Positions 1 through 10,199 of a stretch of DNA of 10,199 nt are shown here, one piece after another. Within the stretch, counting starts at the first letter, position 1; each line of letters opens with the position of its first letter. Location of the stretch: positions 1 through 10,199 of the forward strand of contig WALR01000133.1 of NCBI GenBank assembly GCA_015522765.1. The letters are read 5' to 3'. The position numbers and the translations under genes are program-made. Below the pieces are notes generated by a model, which was not told the DNA's origin, made no database searches, and worked only from the letters and a program-made list of their open reading frames with translations. The stretch comes from Candidatus Woesearchaeota archaeon (GTDB lineage Archaea > Nanobdellota > Nanobdellia > Woesearchaeales > WALR01).

Positions 1-671
1 ACGGCAAGGACATACTCATTGATTTCTTCAGCATAGTCATACTCCTAATGATTTCCCTGCTTGCCTTTAGATATTATCGTATTAACAGGAGAAAAAAGAA
101 ACACGCCCTCCTCTCCCTTGCTTTCCTGGTTATGGCGCTATCTTTCTTTTTTAAGATACTCACCAACTTTACAATTTATTATAGGGAGATAGAAACAAAA
201 AACCTGGGCTTTCTGACTGTCACATACAGCTCGATTGAGCACTCTCATATACTCTTCATAGTGGGGTTCCTCCTCTTTCGCGTCTTTATGCTCCTGGGCC
301 TTCTAATCCTTTATTCCATATATGAAAAGAACTCTTCAAAAAAGGATGTACTGATACTTGCCTATTTCATTATTATCTCGACATATTTCGGCAGGAGCGC
401 CTACTACCTCTTCCATATCTCAACGCTTCCCTTCCTCATAATAATAACCAATGATTACTTTGTTAATTACAGGAAGAACAAGTATCCAAACTCGAAGAGG
501 CTTGCCTACAGCTTTGCTATAATAACCCTCAGCCAGGTGTTCTTCATATTTGTGGAGCTGTCCCCTGTTATTTATGTGATAGCAGAGCTCATCCAGCTTT
601 TAGGTTATGCTTTGCTTTTTCTTACTCTTATAAAGGTGCTAAAACATGGTAAAAAAAAGGGGAAGACTTGA
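1..671 (+). CDS. Polytopic membrane protein, 5'-truncated by window edge
   Basis: The reading frame is open from the first full codon at position 3, with no stop before the ATG at 48, so the real N-terminus probably lies outside the window. The visible part is about 222 residues and very hydrophobic. I count roughly seven membrane segments, near residues 4-22, 35-58, 81-107, 116-130, 134-149, 167-184 and 187-211 of the visible part. They are joined by short basic or polar loops (for example RINRRKKK and [12 protein letters not shown]), and the tail is lysine-rich (KHGKKKGKT). I see no catalytic motif and do not recognise the family. The gene overlaps the winged-helix gene by 26 bp, which implies translational coupling. 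A membrane sensor working with the downstream regulator is a reasonable guess but is inference only. Confidence 0.75.
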   Translation, partial: GKDILIDFFSIVILLMISLLAFRYYRINRRKKKHALLSLAFLVMALSFFFKILTNFTIYYREIETKNLGFLTVTYSSIEHSHILFIVGFLLFRVFMLLGLLILYSIYEKNSSKKDVLILAYFIIISTYFGRSAYYLFHISTLPFLIIITNDYFVNYRKNKYPNSKRLAYSFAIITLSQVFFIFVELSPVIYVIAELIQLLGYALLFLTLIKVLKHGKKKGKT

Positions 672-924
672 TATCATAACCGATATCCTAATAACAATAC
701 AGGATAAAGGGGGGATTATTAAGCCGACCCATCTGATGTATAAGGCTAACCTCTCGCATTCTCAGATGAAAGAATACCTCAAAGATCTCAGGGATAAGGG
801 GATGGTTGAGGTTACGGACCTTAAGGCTAATAAGAGGGGCGTGAAGATAACCATGAAGGGGAACGCCTTCCTGCAAAAGATAAGGGAGATGAGGGAATTC
901 GAGAGGACATTCGGGATAGACTAG
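646..924 (+). CDS. Winged helix-turn-helix DNA-binding protein (HTH_45-like)
   Basis: This 92-residue basic protein has the layout of archaeal stand-alone winged helices (HTH_45 / COG3432 type). Helix 1 is [17 protein letters not shown] (7-23). A second helix starts at [10 protein letters not shown] (27-36). The recognition helix is [17 protein letters not shown] (37-53). The wing is [16 protein letters not shown] (54-69), and the C-terminal helix has the usual G-x-x-F-L-x-x-I pattern (72-79). The likely role is a small transcription regulator binding DNA as a dimer; its target is unknown. The ATG lies inside the end of the membrane-protein gene, and no separate promoter is visible, so the two are probably one transcript. 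The protein has no visible effector domain, which fits control through a partner. Confidence 0.85.
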   Translation: MVKKRGRLDIITDILITIQDKGGIIKPTHLMYKANLSHSQMKEYLKDLRDKGMVEVTDLKANKRGVKITMKGNAFLQKIREMREFERTFGID

Positions 925-950
925 GAGGATAGATTAGGCTTAACAGCCAT

Positions 951-967
951 CAAAAGATTTATATAAA
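951..967 (+). promoter_or_regulatory. Archaeal BRE/TATA promoter for the 139-aa gene and cdc48
   Basis: CAAAAGATTTATATAAA is a close match to the archaeal BRE plus TATA box (purine-rich AAAAG, then TTTATATA). Transcription would start about 25 nt downstream, near 985-990, which leaves a short leader of some 10-15 nt holding the ribosome binding site. It lies in the 75-bp gap after the winged-helix gene. It is probably the only promoter for the 139-aa gene and cdc48. Confidence 0.8.
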
Positions 968-987
968 TAAGATAATTCATTCCACGC

Positions 988-995
988 GAGGTGAT
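988..995 (+). promoter_or_regulatory. Shine-Dalgarno site that fixes the start at 1000
   Basis: GAGGTGAT is complementary to the 3' end of archaeal 16S rRNA and ends 4 nt before the ATG at 1000. It decides against the in-frame GTG at 991, which lies inside this site. Confidence 0.8.
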
Positions 996-999
996 TTTA

Positions 1000-1419
1000 A
1001 TGGCAATAGCAGGATTTAATTTTAGCAGAATCTTAGTTGAGAGAAAGAGTTACCCAAAGGAGAAGGTGAATATATCCAGCAATGTCAATATAAATGATAT
1101 CAAAGAGGTCGATGTGGGTATTTCATCGAAGGGCCAGAAGAGCCTGAAGTTCAGCTTCGAGTTCACGGTCGGTTACGACAGCGATATAGGCTCAGTCTCC
1201 TTAATGGGAGAGCTCACCTATATTGACTCAGAGGACAAGATAAAGAAAATACTCGACGGGTGGAACAAGGACAAGCGAGCCCCCAAAGAGGTCATGACAG
1301 AGGTTCTTAACACCATACTTGCGAGGAGCAATGTGGAGGCGATATTCCTGACGAGAGAGGTGAACCTTCCCCCCCCAATTCCTCTTCCAAGGGTAAGGGA
1401 GGGCGCAAAGCAGGAGTAA
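1000..1419 (+). CDS. Conserved archaeal beta-rich protein, possible SecB-like fold
   Basis: The protein is 139 residues from the ATG at 1000, chosen because of the GAGGTGAT site just upstream. It begins with beta-type segments (FNFSRILVERK; VNISSNVNINDI; SLKFSFEFTVGYDSDIG; VSLMGELTYI). Two helical stretches follow (KIKKILDGWNK and EVMTEVLNTILARSNVEAIF), and it ends in NLPPPIPLPRV. I recall similar 130-140-aa hypothetical proteins with this LPPPIPLP ending in DPANN archaea, but no assigned function. The order of strands, two helices and a Pro-rich hydrophobic stretch resembles SecB holdase subunits (compare the SecB FPYARE...PVNF region). That is a fold guess, not a homology proof. It sits 21 bp before cdc48 in the same apparent operon. 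The final Pro codons contain a run of eight Cs (1369-1376). Confidence 0.7.
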   Translation: MAIAGFNFSRILVERKSYPKEKVNISSNVNINDIKEVDVGISSKGQKSLKFSFEFTVGYDSDIGSVSLMGELTYIDSEDKIKKILDGWNKDKRAPKEVMTEVLNTILARSNVEAIFLTREVNLPPPIPLPRVREGAKQE

Positions 1420-1440
1420 GATGTGCATTAATAGGGTAAA

Positions 1441-3726
1441 ATGGAGAGCAAGAATAAGAACGAGCTTCAGCTGAAGGTTGCAGAGGCAATCCAGGATGAT
1501 GTAAATAAGGGAATAGTCAGGATTGACACCTCGTTGATGAAGGAGATAGATGTAAGGCCCGGGGACATAGTCGAGATAGAGGGGGAGAGAGCCACAGTTG
1601 CGATAGTTGACAGGGCATACCCCGGCGACATAGGCCTGAGCATAGTTCGCATGGACGGCTTAATAAGGAGGAACGCAAGGGCGGGTATCGGGGAGATTGT
1701 GAAAATCAGAAAGGCCTCTGTTAAGGAGGCGAAGAAGGTTACAATTGCCCCTGCTACAAAGGAGATACTGATAAGGGCGTCACCTGTCATATTTAAGCAG
1801 GGGCTTCTGGGAAGAGCTGTGATGAAGGGCGACATAGTCTCCCTCGGCGGAACCAAGCGGAGGCGCTCAACACTTGCCGAGACCCCTTTTAATTCTATAT
1901 TTGAGATGCTTGACGAGAACCTGCTCGGGATGGGCTTCGGCGACATAAAGTTCGTAGTTGCGGACAGCCAGCCAAAGGGGGCGGTGATAATAACAGAGCT
2001 GACAGAGGTGATATTCAGCCCCCAGCCCATTGAGGAGATGAAGGAGAAGTCTCTCGAGGTGACATACGAGGACATAGGCGGGCTCAGCAACGAGATAAAA
2101 AAGATAAGGGAGATGGTTGAGCTGCCGCTGAAACACCCCGAGATATTCGAGAGGCTCGGGATAGACGCTCCGAAGGGTGTTCTTCTTCAGGGCCCTCCGG
2201 GGACGGGCAAGACCCTGCTTGCAAAGGTTGTTGCGAATGAGACGAACTCCCATTTCATTCTTATAAACGGCCCTGAGATTATGAGCAAGTATTACGGCCA
2301 GTCGGAGGAGAACCTCAGGCAGAAGTTTGAGGAGGCGGAAAAAAACGCGCCCAGCATAATATTCATTGATGAAGTTGACGCAATCGCTTCTAAGAGAGAG
2401 GAAACACATGGCGAGGTTGAGAGGAGGGTTGTTGCCCAGCTGCTTGCCCTAATGGATGGCCTTAAGTCGAGGGGGAAGGTGATTGTCATAGCCGCTACAA
2501 ACATTCCCCAGGCGCTTGATCCTGCCCTTAGAAGGCCGGGGAGGTTTGACAGGGAGCTGGAGATAGGTGTCCCTGACAAGAAGGGGCGGCTTGACATCCT
2601 TAAGATTCACACGAGGAATATGCCTCTGGCAAAAAATGTTTCACTTAAGCAGCTTGCGGACATTACCCATGGCTTTGTGGGAGCAGACCTTGCCGCCCTT
2701 GCAAGGGAGGCGGCGATGATTGTGCTGAGGAGGGTCTTTCCAGACTTAAAACTCGATGAGGAGCAGGTTATTCCCAAAGAGCTCCTTGAAAAGATGTACA
2801 TCACGACTAAAGACCTTAAGGAGGCATTAAAGGTTGTGAGGCCCAGCGCCTTAAGGGAGGTCCTTGTTGAGGTTCCAAATGTTAAATGGGAGGACATAGG
2901 CGGTCTCGATGATGTTAAGAGGGAGTTAAAGGAGGCGGTGGAGTGGCCCCTTAAAAAACCGGACGCTTTCAGGAGGGTAGGGATAGAGCCCCCTAAGGGT
3001 GTCCTTTTATACGGCCCGCCGGGGACGGGCAAGACCCTGCTCGCGAAGGCAGTTGCAAACGAGTCAGAGGCGAACTTCATAGTTGTCAAGGGGCCCGAGC
3101 TCATAAGCAAATGGGTGGGGGAGTCAGAGAAGGGTATAAGAAAAATCTTTGCAAAGGCAAGGCAGACGGCTCCCTGCATAATCTTCTTTGACGAGATAGA
3201 TGCGATTGCCCCTGCAAGGACTATTTCTTCGAATAGCCATACCACTGAGCGTGTTGTTAATCAGCTCCTCACAGAGATGGACGGGCTTGAGGACCTTAAT
3301 GACATCGTGATAATCGCCGCCACTAACAGGCCGGACATAATGGATACCGCCCTGCTTAGGCCAGGGAGGTTTGACAGGATAATACTCACCCCTGCGCCTG
3401 ATAAGAAGGCGAGGAAGGAGATATTTGATGTTCACCTCTCAGGGGTTCCTGTTGGCGATGATGTCGATACTTCAATTCTTGCGGATATGACAGAGGGCTA
3501 TGTGGGTGCTGATATTAAGTCTGTTTGCAGGGAGGCAGGAATGCTTGCATTGAGGGAGAACATAAAGGCTGACAAGGTGAAGTTTAAGCACTTCGAGACG
3601 GCTCTTAAGAAGGTCAGGCCTTCTGTCACAAAGGAGGTTGAGGAAGCTTATGAGAAGCTTAAGGATGTTTTTAGTTCTGCGAGGGCGAAAGAGATGAAGA
3701 ATGAGAAGCCCTCTTATATGGGATAA
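1441..3726 (+). CDS. cdc48: Cdc48/VAT (p97-like) double AAA+ ATPase
   Basis: This is a hexameric ATP-driven unfoldase/segregase that threads proteins through its central pore, often ahead of the proteasome. At 761 residues it has the family's usual length. Order of parts: a double-psi barrel N domain (about 6-92), the CDC48_2 domain (about 100-200), D1 and D2. D1 has Walker A GPPGTGKT at 251-258, pore loop KYYG at 283-286, Walker B with D310/E311, and arginine fingers R368/R371 in PGRFDR. D2 has Walker A at 525-532, pore residue W558 in KWVG, Walker B with D584/E585, and arginines R643/R646. All ATPase residues appear intact. The tail after the last helix is polar and ends P-S-Y-M-G; it is not a canonical HbYX proteasome-docking end, since Tyr is third from last. 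It starts 21 bp after the 139-aa gene, with only a weak GGG as a possible ribosome site. Confidence 0.98.
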   Translation: MESKNKNELQLKVAEAIQDDVNKGIVRIDTSLMKEIDVRPGDIVEIEGERATVAIVDRAYPGDIGLSIVRMDGLIRRNARAGIGEIVKIRKASVKEAKKVTIAPATKEILIRASPVIFKQGLLGRAVMKGDIVSLGGTKRRRSTLAETPFNSIFEMLDENLLGMGFGDIKFVVADSQPKGAVIITELTEVIFSPQPIEEMKEKSLEVTYEDIGGLSNEIKKIREMVELPLKHPEIFERLGIDAPKGVLLQGPPGTGKTLLAKVVANETNSHFILINGPEIMSKYYGQSEENLRQKFEEAEKNAPSIIFIDEVDAIASKREETHGEVERRVVAQLLALMDGLKSRGKVIVIAATNIPQALDPALRRPGRFDRELEIGVPDKKGRLDILKIHTRNMPLAKNVSLKQLADITHGFVGADLAALAREAAMIVLRRVFPDLKLDEEQVIPKELLEKMYITTKDLKEALKVVRPSALREVLVEVPNVKWEDIGGLDDVKRELKEAVEWPLKKPDAFRRVGIEPPKGVLLYGPPGTGKTLLAKAVANESEANFIVVKGPELISKWVGESEKGIRKIFAKARQTAPCIIFFDEIDAIAPARTISSNSHTTERVVNQLLTEMDGLEDLNDIVIIAATNRPDIMDTALLRPGRFDRIILTPAPDKKARKEIFDVHLSGVPVGDDVDTSILADMTEGYVGADIKSVCREAGMLALRENIKADKVKFKHFETALKKVRPSVTKEVEEAYEKLKDVFSSARAKEMKNEKPSYMG

Positions 3727-6700
3727 CTAGGGGATAAAAGCAAATCGAGATTGTTGGCTGAAACTTTCTCCCGAAAGCTTTAAAATAAAGAAGGACTCCT
3801 CATTGTATATGATGGAAAGTAAGAGGTCGGCAAGCTCGGCGTATGCGAGTCTGAAGAAGAAGTTCGGGGGGTATGACCTGCCGGAGTTTGAAGAGCTTGA
3901 CAGACTGCTTGACATATCCTCAATAGAGAATGTTAAGTTTCTCTCAAGGGAGATAAGGAAGAAGCTGGTTGAGAGGATTGAGTACTGCTCAAAAATCCTT
4001 GAGGATGTTCTCCAGCCCGACCAGACATTTTCTTTAATGCATGAGTCGTCGGTATTCTCTGAGAGCGATAAGGAGAAGCTCATCCCCCTGTTTTACAGCT
4101 TTATGAGGATGTACAGGAGGGGATTGAGGGTAGGATTCCTTAATACAGAAGAGGAGGATATTAAGTTTATCTCTTCAGCGTTTTCTTTCCTTAGGGAGAA
4201 GAGGGAGGCGCTCATTAAGCTTAGCGATGTGCTTATCTCCTCATGGATTGAAGAGAATGATAAAGAGGATGAGCCGGCATATTTTGGCTGATTTAAGGAG
4301 GGAAAAAATGAGAATCGTTCTTTTAGGAGCTCAGGGTTCTGGAAAGGGGACCCAGGCGGAGAAGCTGTCCGCAGAGCTTAATATCCCCCATATTAGTACA
4401 GGGGACATATTCAGGGATAATATAAAGAGGGGCACAGAGCTTGGAAGGCTCGTTAAGGAATACGCAGATAAGGGCCTGCTCGTCCCTGACGAGGTGACCA
4501 TAAGAATAATGAGGGCGCGGCTGGAACAGGAGGACTGCTCAAACGGCTTCATCCTGGACGGATTCCCGCGCAACATGAAACAGGCGAAAGCCCTCGAGGA
4601 GTTCTCTTCTGTTGACAGGGCGATAAGCCTCGAGATAAGCGACGAGGAGGCAGTGAGGAGGATCGCTGGCAGGAGGAACTGCCCTAAATGCGGCAGGCTC
4701 TATCACATGGTTTACAATCCCCCTAAGGAAGATGAGTTATGCGATGTTTGTCATGTGAAGCTTGTCCAGCGCGATGATGACAAGCCCGAGGCGATAAAGA
4801 GGAGGCTTGGGATATACCATAAGGAGACCGAGCCGTTAAAGGATTTCTATAAGGAGAAGGGTGTTCTTCTTCTGGTTGACGGCTCCCAGGGCATCAACGA
4901 TGTTTTTAGCGGGATAATGAAAGCGTTAAGTAGTTAATTTTTTATATCTCCCTTATTTCCCCTCTTAATTATTGTAATCTTTAAGTGGTGCTATACATGT
5001 CTTTATCCGCAGTGATTGGCTATTTGCTTAAGGGCTATGTGGGAGAGTGGAGGGAGAACCCCTCTTTTATGAAACTCTTTGAGGAGAGTTACTACAGGGG
5101 TCTCCTTGGCTTTGGGAAGGAGAAATCTTTTGAGATAGGAGGCAATAAGATTCTGCTTGGCGGCGTCCCCGATGACAACAAGTACTATCTCTTTGAGCAC
5201 CACTCCCACACCCACTACTCTGACGGCGACGACTTCTATAAGATACTTCCTGTATTATTTAAACATAAAATCTCTCTTTGGGCTCTCACAGACCACAACT
5301 CCACAGAGGGATTTGACGGCCACTATAAGCTTCTCCAAGAGGACGGAGGCAGCCTGAGTCTTAATGGGGTTATGGAGAAGCACGGTGTGGACACCGGCAG
5401 TTTTGAATATTCTCTTGAGAAGATGGAGCCTCCAAATGACAAGAAGTTTATGAAACTCGTGAGGACTAACAGGGATAACACTGAAGAAATTGTTATGATG
5501 CGCGCGGTGGAATTAAAGGTTGGGCAGGGTGATATCTATGAGGGCGAGCTTAACCTTTACGGAATTCCTTATGGCATCTCAATTTCTCCTGGAACCCAGT
5601 TTGAGCAGGCGATAAGGGAGACGCTTAATCTCGGTGGCTACTCTATTATTAACCACCCCTACTGGACAGAGGGGATTGCGGCAATAAAAGAATCCGATGT
5701 TGAGAGGGCCGTGAACGCAGGCGCTTCTGCTATTGAGATTAACGGCACTGAGATACTGCTTGCAATGTTCTCCAATGCCCGAACGATGAGGCTGGTTGAA
5801 AAATATGACATTCCCCTAGTGTCCTCAGGAGATTCGCATACGCCATGCATGTATGGCAAGTCAGGGATAGCCTTCCCTAAAGAAGAATTTGACAAGGCGC
5901 TTAAAGTTCGTGATGGGGATTACCTTGGGACAATAAGATATCTGATAGAAAATAGGTTAGTGCTTAACTACTTCAACCCAATCTCTCCCTTCAGGCTTGG
6001 CTATCTTTTAAGGGGGGACAACTCAAAGAAATATCCGCCCATGCGTATAGGCCTGGAACACCTGGGGATTTACATTTAGAATGCTGTTGTCTGGCTAACT
6101 GGCTAGGCCACATATCTTAGCAATTCTTCTCTTACCTTGATATTATTGTACCCAAATCTTCCCTTTATGCTGCGCGAATAATTTTTATCCTCGCAAAGGG
6201 TTTTCACTCCCTCATTAACACGGTCTGATAGCATATGTGACTGGGATAGTACAACTATTCTCGCTTTCTTCTTGTGTTCCCCAATATCAGTAATGGGTTT
6301 ATATAGAAGGTTGGCATACGTATTACAATAAAACCCCCATGATATGTCGCTTAGTCTTTTCATCTCAGTAACATAGAATTTCTCATCCGGCCCGAGATAC
6401 TTAAAGAATACTCTATCGTTGTCTTCTGCAAGGACTATGAGAGCGTCATATTCAAGATTCTCTTTATGCTCACCTTTTCTTTCCTGAAGAAGGGTCTGAG
6501 ACGGCAATGAGAATTCAAGAGTCCTGGATTCTCCTTTGGAAAGGTTTTCTTTAGAGAGTGTGATAGCTCTGCTATTATTCAATGGGCCGATAAATCTCTC
6601 ATATATTGATTGCCTGGCTATGGGACTCCTATAGTCGGTTTCTGCCGGCTCATAGGTCGCAATAATTAATTCGAGTTCTGGAGTAACCTTCTCCTCATTC

Positions 6701-9700
6701 TTAGTTTTCATAAATCAGGGGAGGGAGCCACAATTTATAAATCTTTTGTTACTTGCTGGTGATATCATAACAGGTTAGGGCGTACAGCTGCTTAATCAAA
6801 ATAGTAGCATAGCTCCCCTTCCCAAGCGAAAACCCTGCCTCAAACGCATCCCCTGTATCAGCTCTCCTGACATTTATTCTTGTCCTCTCAAAGAACCTCC
6901 TCCTGACACTCTCTGAGCTGAGCTGGGGAACAGCCCGCACAATAAAATCTGAGGCGTCAATCCCTAAAGCTTTCATTTCCTCTAAGTAATTCCTCTCGCC
7001 ACAGTCGAATCCTGCCAACGTACCATACTCCTCCCCAACCTTCCTGTATCTCTCCATTTTGTCAGAGAACAATAGGCCGTCAACATTAACATCTGCCCCT
7101 GCAGAACCCACCCTCTCAGAAAGAACACTGTTAAAGATGTATGACTGCACAGCATGTATAAAAATCCTTGAACTGCGATGGTTCCTCCTGAAGAAATCAA
7201 CAGCGTTCTTTTCAGTACTCTCTCCTGTCAATCTCAGCGCCTCCTCAAAATTCCCCTTTAATATTGCCAGGCCGACAGCCAGATTGTTTCTTCCGAACCT
7301 CTGCGCATCAAAGTAGTTGGGGAATAAAATATCCTTTCCATTAAGAAGAGTTATCCTCTCGAGTTCCTCATTGCCCGCATTCCTCACGACTATCCTGAAC
7401 CTGTTCCCCCTGTTCGCACCTAGCATTATTCTTGCTTTTCCCCGCCCCCTGAACTCTGCTGTGAAACCCCTGCTCTTAACCACCCTCGGCGCATTCCTTG
7501 TCCTAACAGAGAACCACTGGGAAGCTACTGCCTGTTTATCCTTCATCCCTGCAAATGTTACCTCCCTCTGCCTCACCTTCAGGGCTGCAGCAAGTTTATC
7601 CACCACCTCAGCTGTATTAACGCCCTGCTTGTTAATAAGGTAGTAGGCATACTCCCCCTCTTCGTTAATCTCCGGCTGAAAATCCTCCTCAACCACGAAA
7701 TCCTCAGGCCTTTCCTTTATCACCCATCGCATAAAAGCCAATACTTCAATAAAATTAATAAATGTAACCATTATCCTGATTTACAAGAGCCTGTAGCGCA
7801 GTCTGGATAGCGCGAGTGCCTCCTAAGCACTAGGTCGAGGGTTCGAATCCCTCCAGGCTCGCTATTAATCCTATTTTCATTGCCCTGTTAATTTTAGGGG
7901 GTTAATTTTATATTGTTCATCATTATTCTCCCTCTCATGAATAACACACTGCTTTTATCCGAGGGCGCCAGATACCTCTACTTCAGGGTAAAAAGAGGAA
8001 TCAGGGGCTACCGCAGATACACAGGCGGAGTCGACGATATACTTCAGGCAATAATAAAAAACTGCTGGAATGGGCGCTACCTCCAGGTCTCGGCAGGCCA
8101 CTTCTGCCAGTTCTGGAGCAGGGACATAGGTATGTTCGCGGATGACCTTATAGAGCTCGGCAGGGCGAAAGAGGTTTTAAGCACCTATCAATACGCCCTT
8201 CCTATCTTCAGAAAACACAGGAGAGTGGCAACCGCGATAACACCCAGTGGAAAGCCCTTTGATTTCCCGGGATACGCCCCTGACAGCCTCTTATTCCTGC
8301 TCAGAGGGCTCTCTCTCACAAAAGACAAAGCCCTGCTAAGAGAGTATTCTGAATTCCTTTCGTCACAAATAAAATATTTCTATGAGCATGCAATAGAAAA
8401 GGAGACAGGCATGATAAGAAGAGACACCACATTCTCGTCAATAAGGGACCATGCAGTAAGGCATTCTTCCTGCTATGATAATGTTGCTGCTGCAATGATA
8501 AGCAACTATGCGGATGAGCTTCATTTAGAGAATCCGCTCAGCCGGTACAACTATAAAAAAATTTTAAGGAACAACTTCTGGAACGGCTCGGCATTCACCG
8601 ACTCCCTCGACAATGATGAGGTGACAGGAGACGCAAACACATTCCCCTTCTTCTTTAGGCTCTTCTCCAGGAAGATGTTCAGGTCTGCGCTTGACTCGAT
8701 AAAGCAGGAATCCCTTGATTCGCCCCTCCCCTTAAGCTACTCCTCACAAAAGAGGATGAAGAGGATAGCCCTCTCTTTTATTGCCCCGGGATACGAGAGT
8801 GATAAGGTCTGGGTTCATCTTGGATTTGCATTTATGAAGGCAGTTTATTATTATAACTCGTGGAAAAGTCTAGAAAGTTATATATATAAATACTCTTCCC
8901 TCGTTCAAAAGGAGCGCAACCTTTTGGAGGTATTCAACAAGAATCTCTCGCCTTACATGAGTGTGCTCTACAAAGCAGACGAGTCTCTTGTGTGGGCTGC
9001 GGCTCTCCTCAACCTTAGAAGAAAGACAGGTGTGTTTAGTGGACAAAGATAAGAAGCGCGATAAGATACTCTTCGGAGTCTGCGGTGACGGAAGAGGGCA
9101 CATGATTCGTTCTTACGAATTGATGAAGGAGCTAATAAAGAAGGGTTTAAGCAAGGATAGACTAATCGTGGTGAGTTTTGGCAGGAGTGCAGACTTCTTT
9201 AAGGAGAAGGGATTCAATGTTATGAAGAGCCCTCCGCTAACCCTTCACTACACAGATAACCATGTTGATTATCTTAAGACAGGATGGTATTTCTTCACAG
9301 GCATTCCGATTTATGTGCTATTCCTTATCAGGCTCTCTTTAAGGCTAAGGGGGAATCTCTCCCTCGTAATAACAGACAACGAGCCATTATCCGCCTATCT
9401 CGGGATAACCCTTAAGGTTAAGACTATTAATGTCGGAAACCACATCCTACTCTACCTAAGGAATGTTAATGCCAGGTTCAACCCTCTCCTGAAATTCGTA
9501 GACCTGCTTGCAGAGAAGGTCATAGCGCCAAAGGTGAACCACTACATTATCAGCGCCCCCTACTTCTTTTTTGAGGGAATAAAAGAGAGGAAGAGCATAG
9601 AATTTGCCCCCCCAATAATCCAAGAGAGGGTTGTGGACTGCAAGAAAAAGATGAAGACAGGGCAGAAGGGCGATTTTATCTTTGTCTACCAAACATCCCC

Positions 9701-10199
9701 CAGCCAGACCCTAGTCAATGCCCTCCTCTCAGCGGGCATAAAATCAGTGATATACGGGAGCAACATGAAAAAAAGGATGGGAAAGCTCGTATTCAAGGAG
9801 TTCAACGAAGACGAGTTTTACTCAGACCTCGCTAAGAGCAGGTTTGTGATAACCAACGGGGGGCTTGCCTTAATATCAGAGGCATTGTTCCTTGGAAAGG
9901 ATGTGCTTAGCTTCCCCCTCACAAATCACTATGAACATGTTTTTAATGCCTGTATTCTCGCAGAGTCAGGAAGAGGAATCTACGCAGAAGAGCCCACACC
10001 CGAGCTGATAAGGGATGCATACGAGCAGTTCGGTAAGGATGACAATGAAACCAACAAAAGGAGAGAGGTGGCTGACGGTAAGGAGATTGTTGCGGAAAAA
10101 TTAATGAGAATCATAAAAATAAAAGAGGATAAAGGAGAGCCCGTTAGTATAGCCCCGCCCGGATTCGAAGAGCCTTTTGGTAAAAGCCTCGGGAAAACA

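Overview
The window reads as an archaeal chromosome segment with tightly packed housekeeping and accessory genes. The evidence is a full-length Cdc48/VAT-type double AAA+ ATPase, a compact Pus7/TruD pseudouridine synthase, an archaeal winged-helix protein of the HTH_45 kind, BRE/TATA promoters of the form AAAAG-N-TTTATA, and several start codons placed about 25-29 nt after a TATA box (leaderless mRNA). The proteins beside Cdc48 resemble families I recall from DPANN archaea (Woesearchaeota/Pacearchaeota-like). That lineage guess is from memory and of low confidence. Arginine is written mostly as AGG, and a tRNA-Arg(CCU) that reads AGG is encoded here.

Layout. 1-924: the 3' part of a polytopic membrane protein overlaps a small winged-helix DNA-binding protein. 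951-3726: a clear promoter drives a 139-aa beta-rich protein (SecB-like by pattern, inferred) and then cdc48, 21 bp later. 3771-4937: a promoter precedes a 160-aa helical protein of unknown function, followed by a zinc-LID adenylate kinase with a strong Shine-Dalgarno. 4997-6079: a PHP-fold metal-dependent phosphoesterase-like protein. 6103-7732 (minus strand): an unrecognised 202-aa protein with its own promoter, and truD. 7751-7763: one AT-rich box is suitably placed for both truD and the divergent tRNA-Arg(CCU) at 7787-7861. 7937-10199: a six-hairpin glycosidase-like protein overlaps a glycosyltransferase of the MJ1255/MurG-like GT-B type, which runs off the window end.

How the parts fit. 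The Cdc48 block looks like protein quality control: an unfoldase with a possible holdase-like partner in the same transcript. The next gene ends in the same type of tail as Cdc48 (P-[S/A]-Y-[M/F]-G-stop), which hints at a shared binding partner. The adk gene supplies nucleotide balance. TruD and the tRNA belong to translation. The last two genes form a translationally coupled glycan-processing pair. No CRISPR array, insertion sequence, rRNA or integration site is visible. All gaps between genes are under 100 bp and hold promoters, a tRNA or short repeats, so no stretch over 300 bp is empty.
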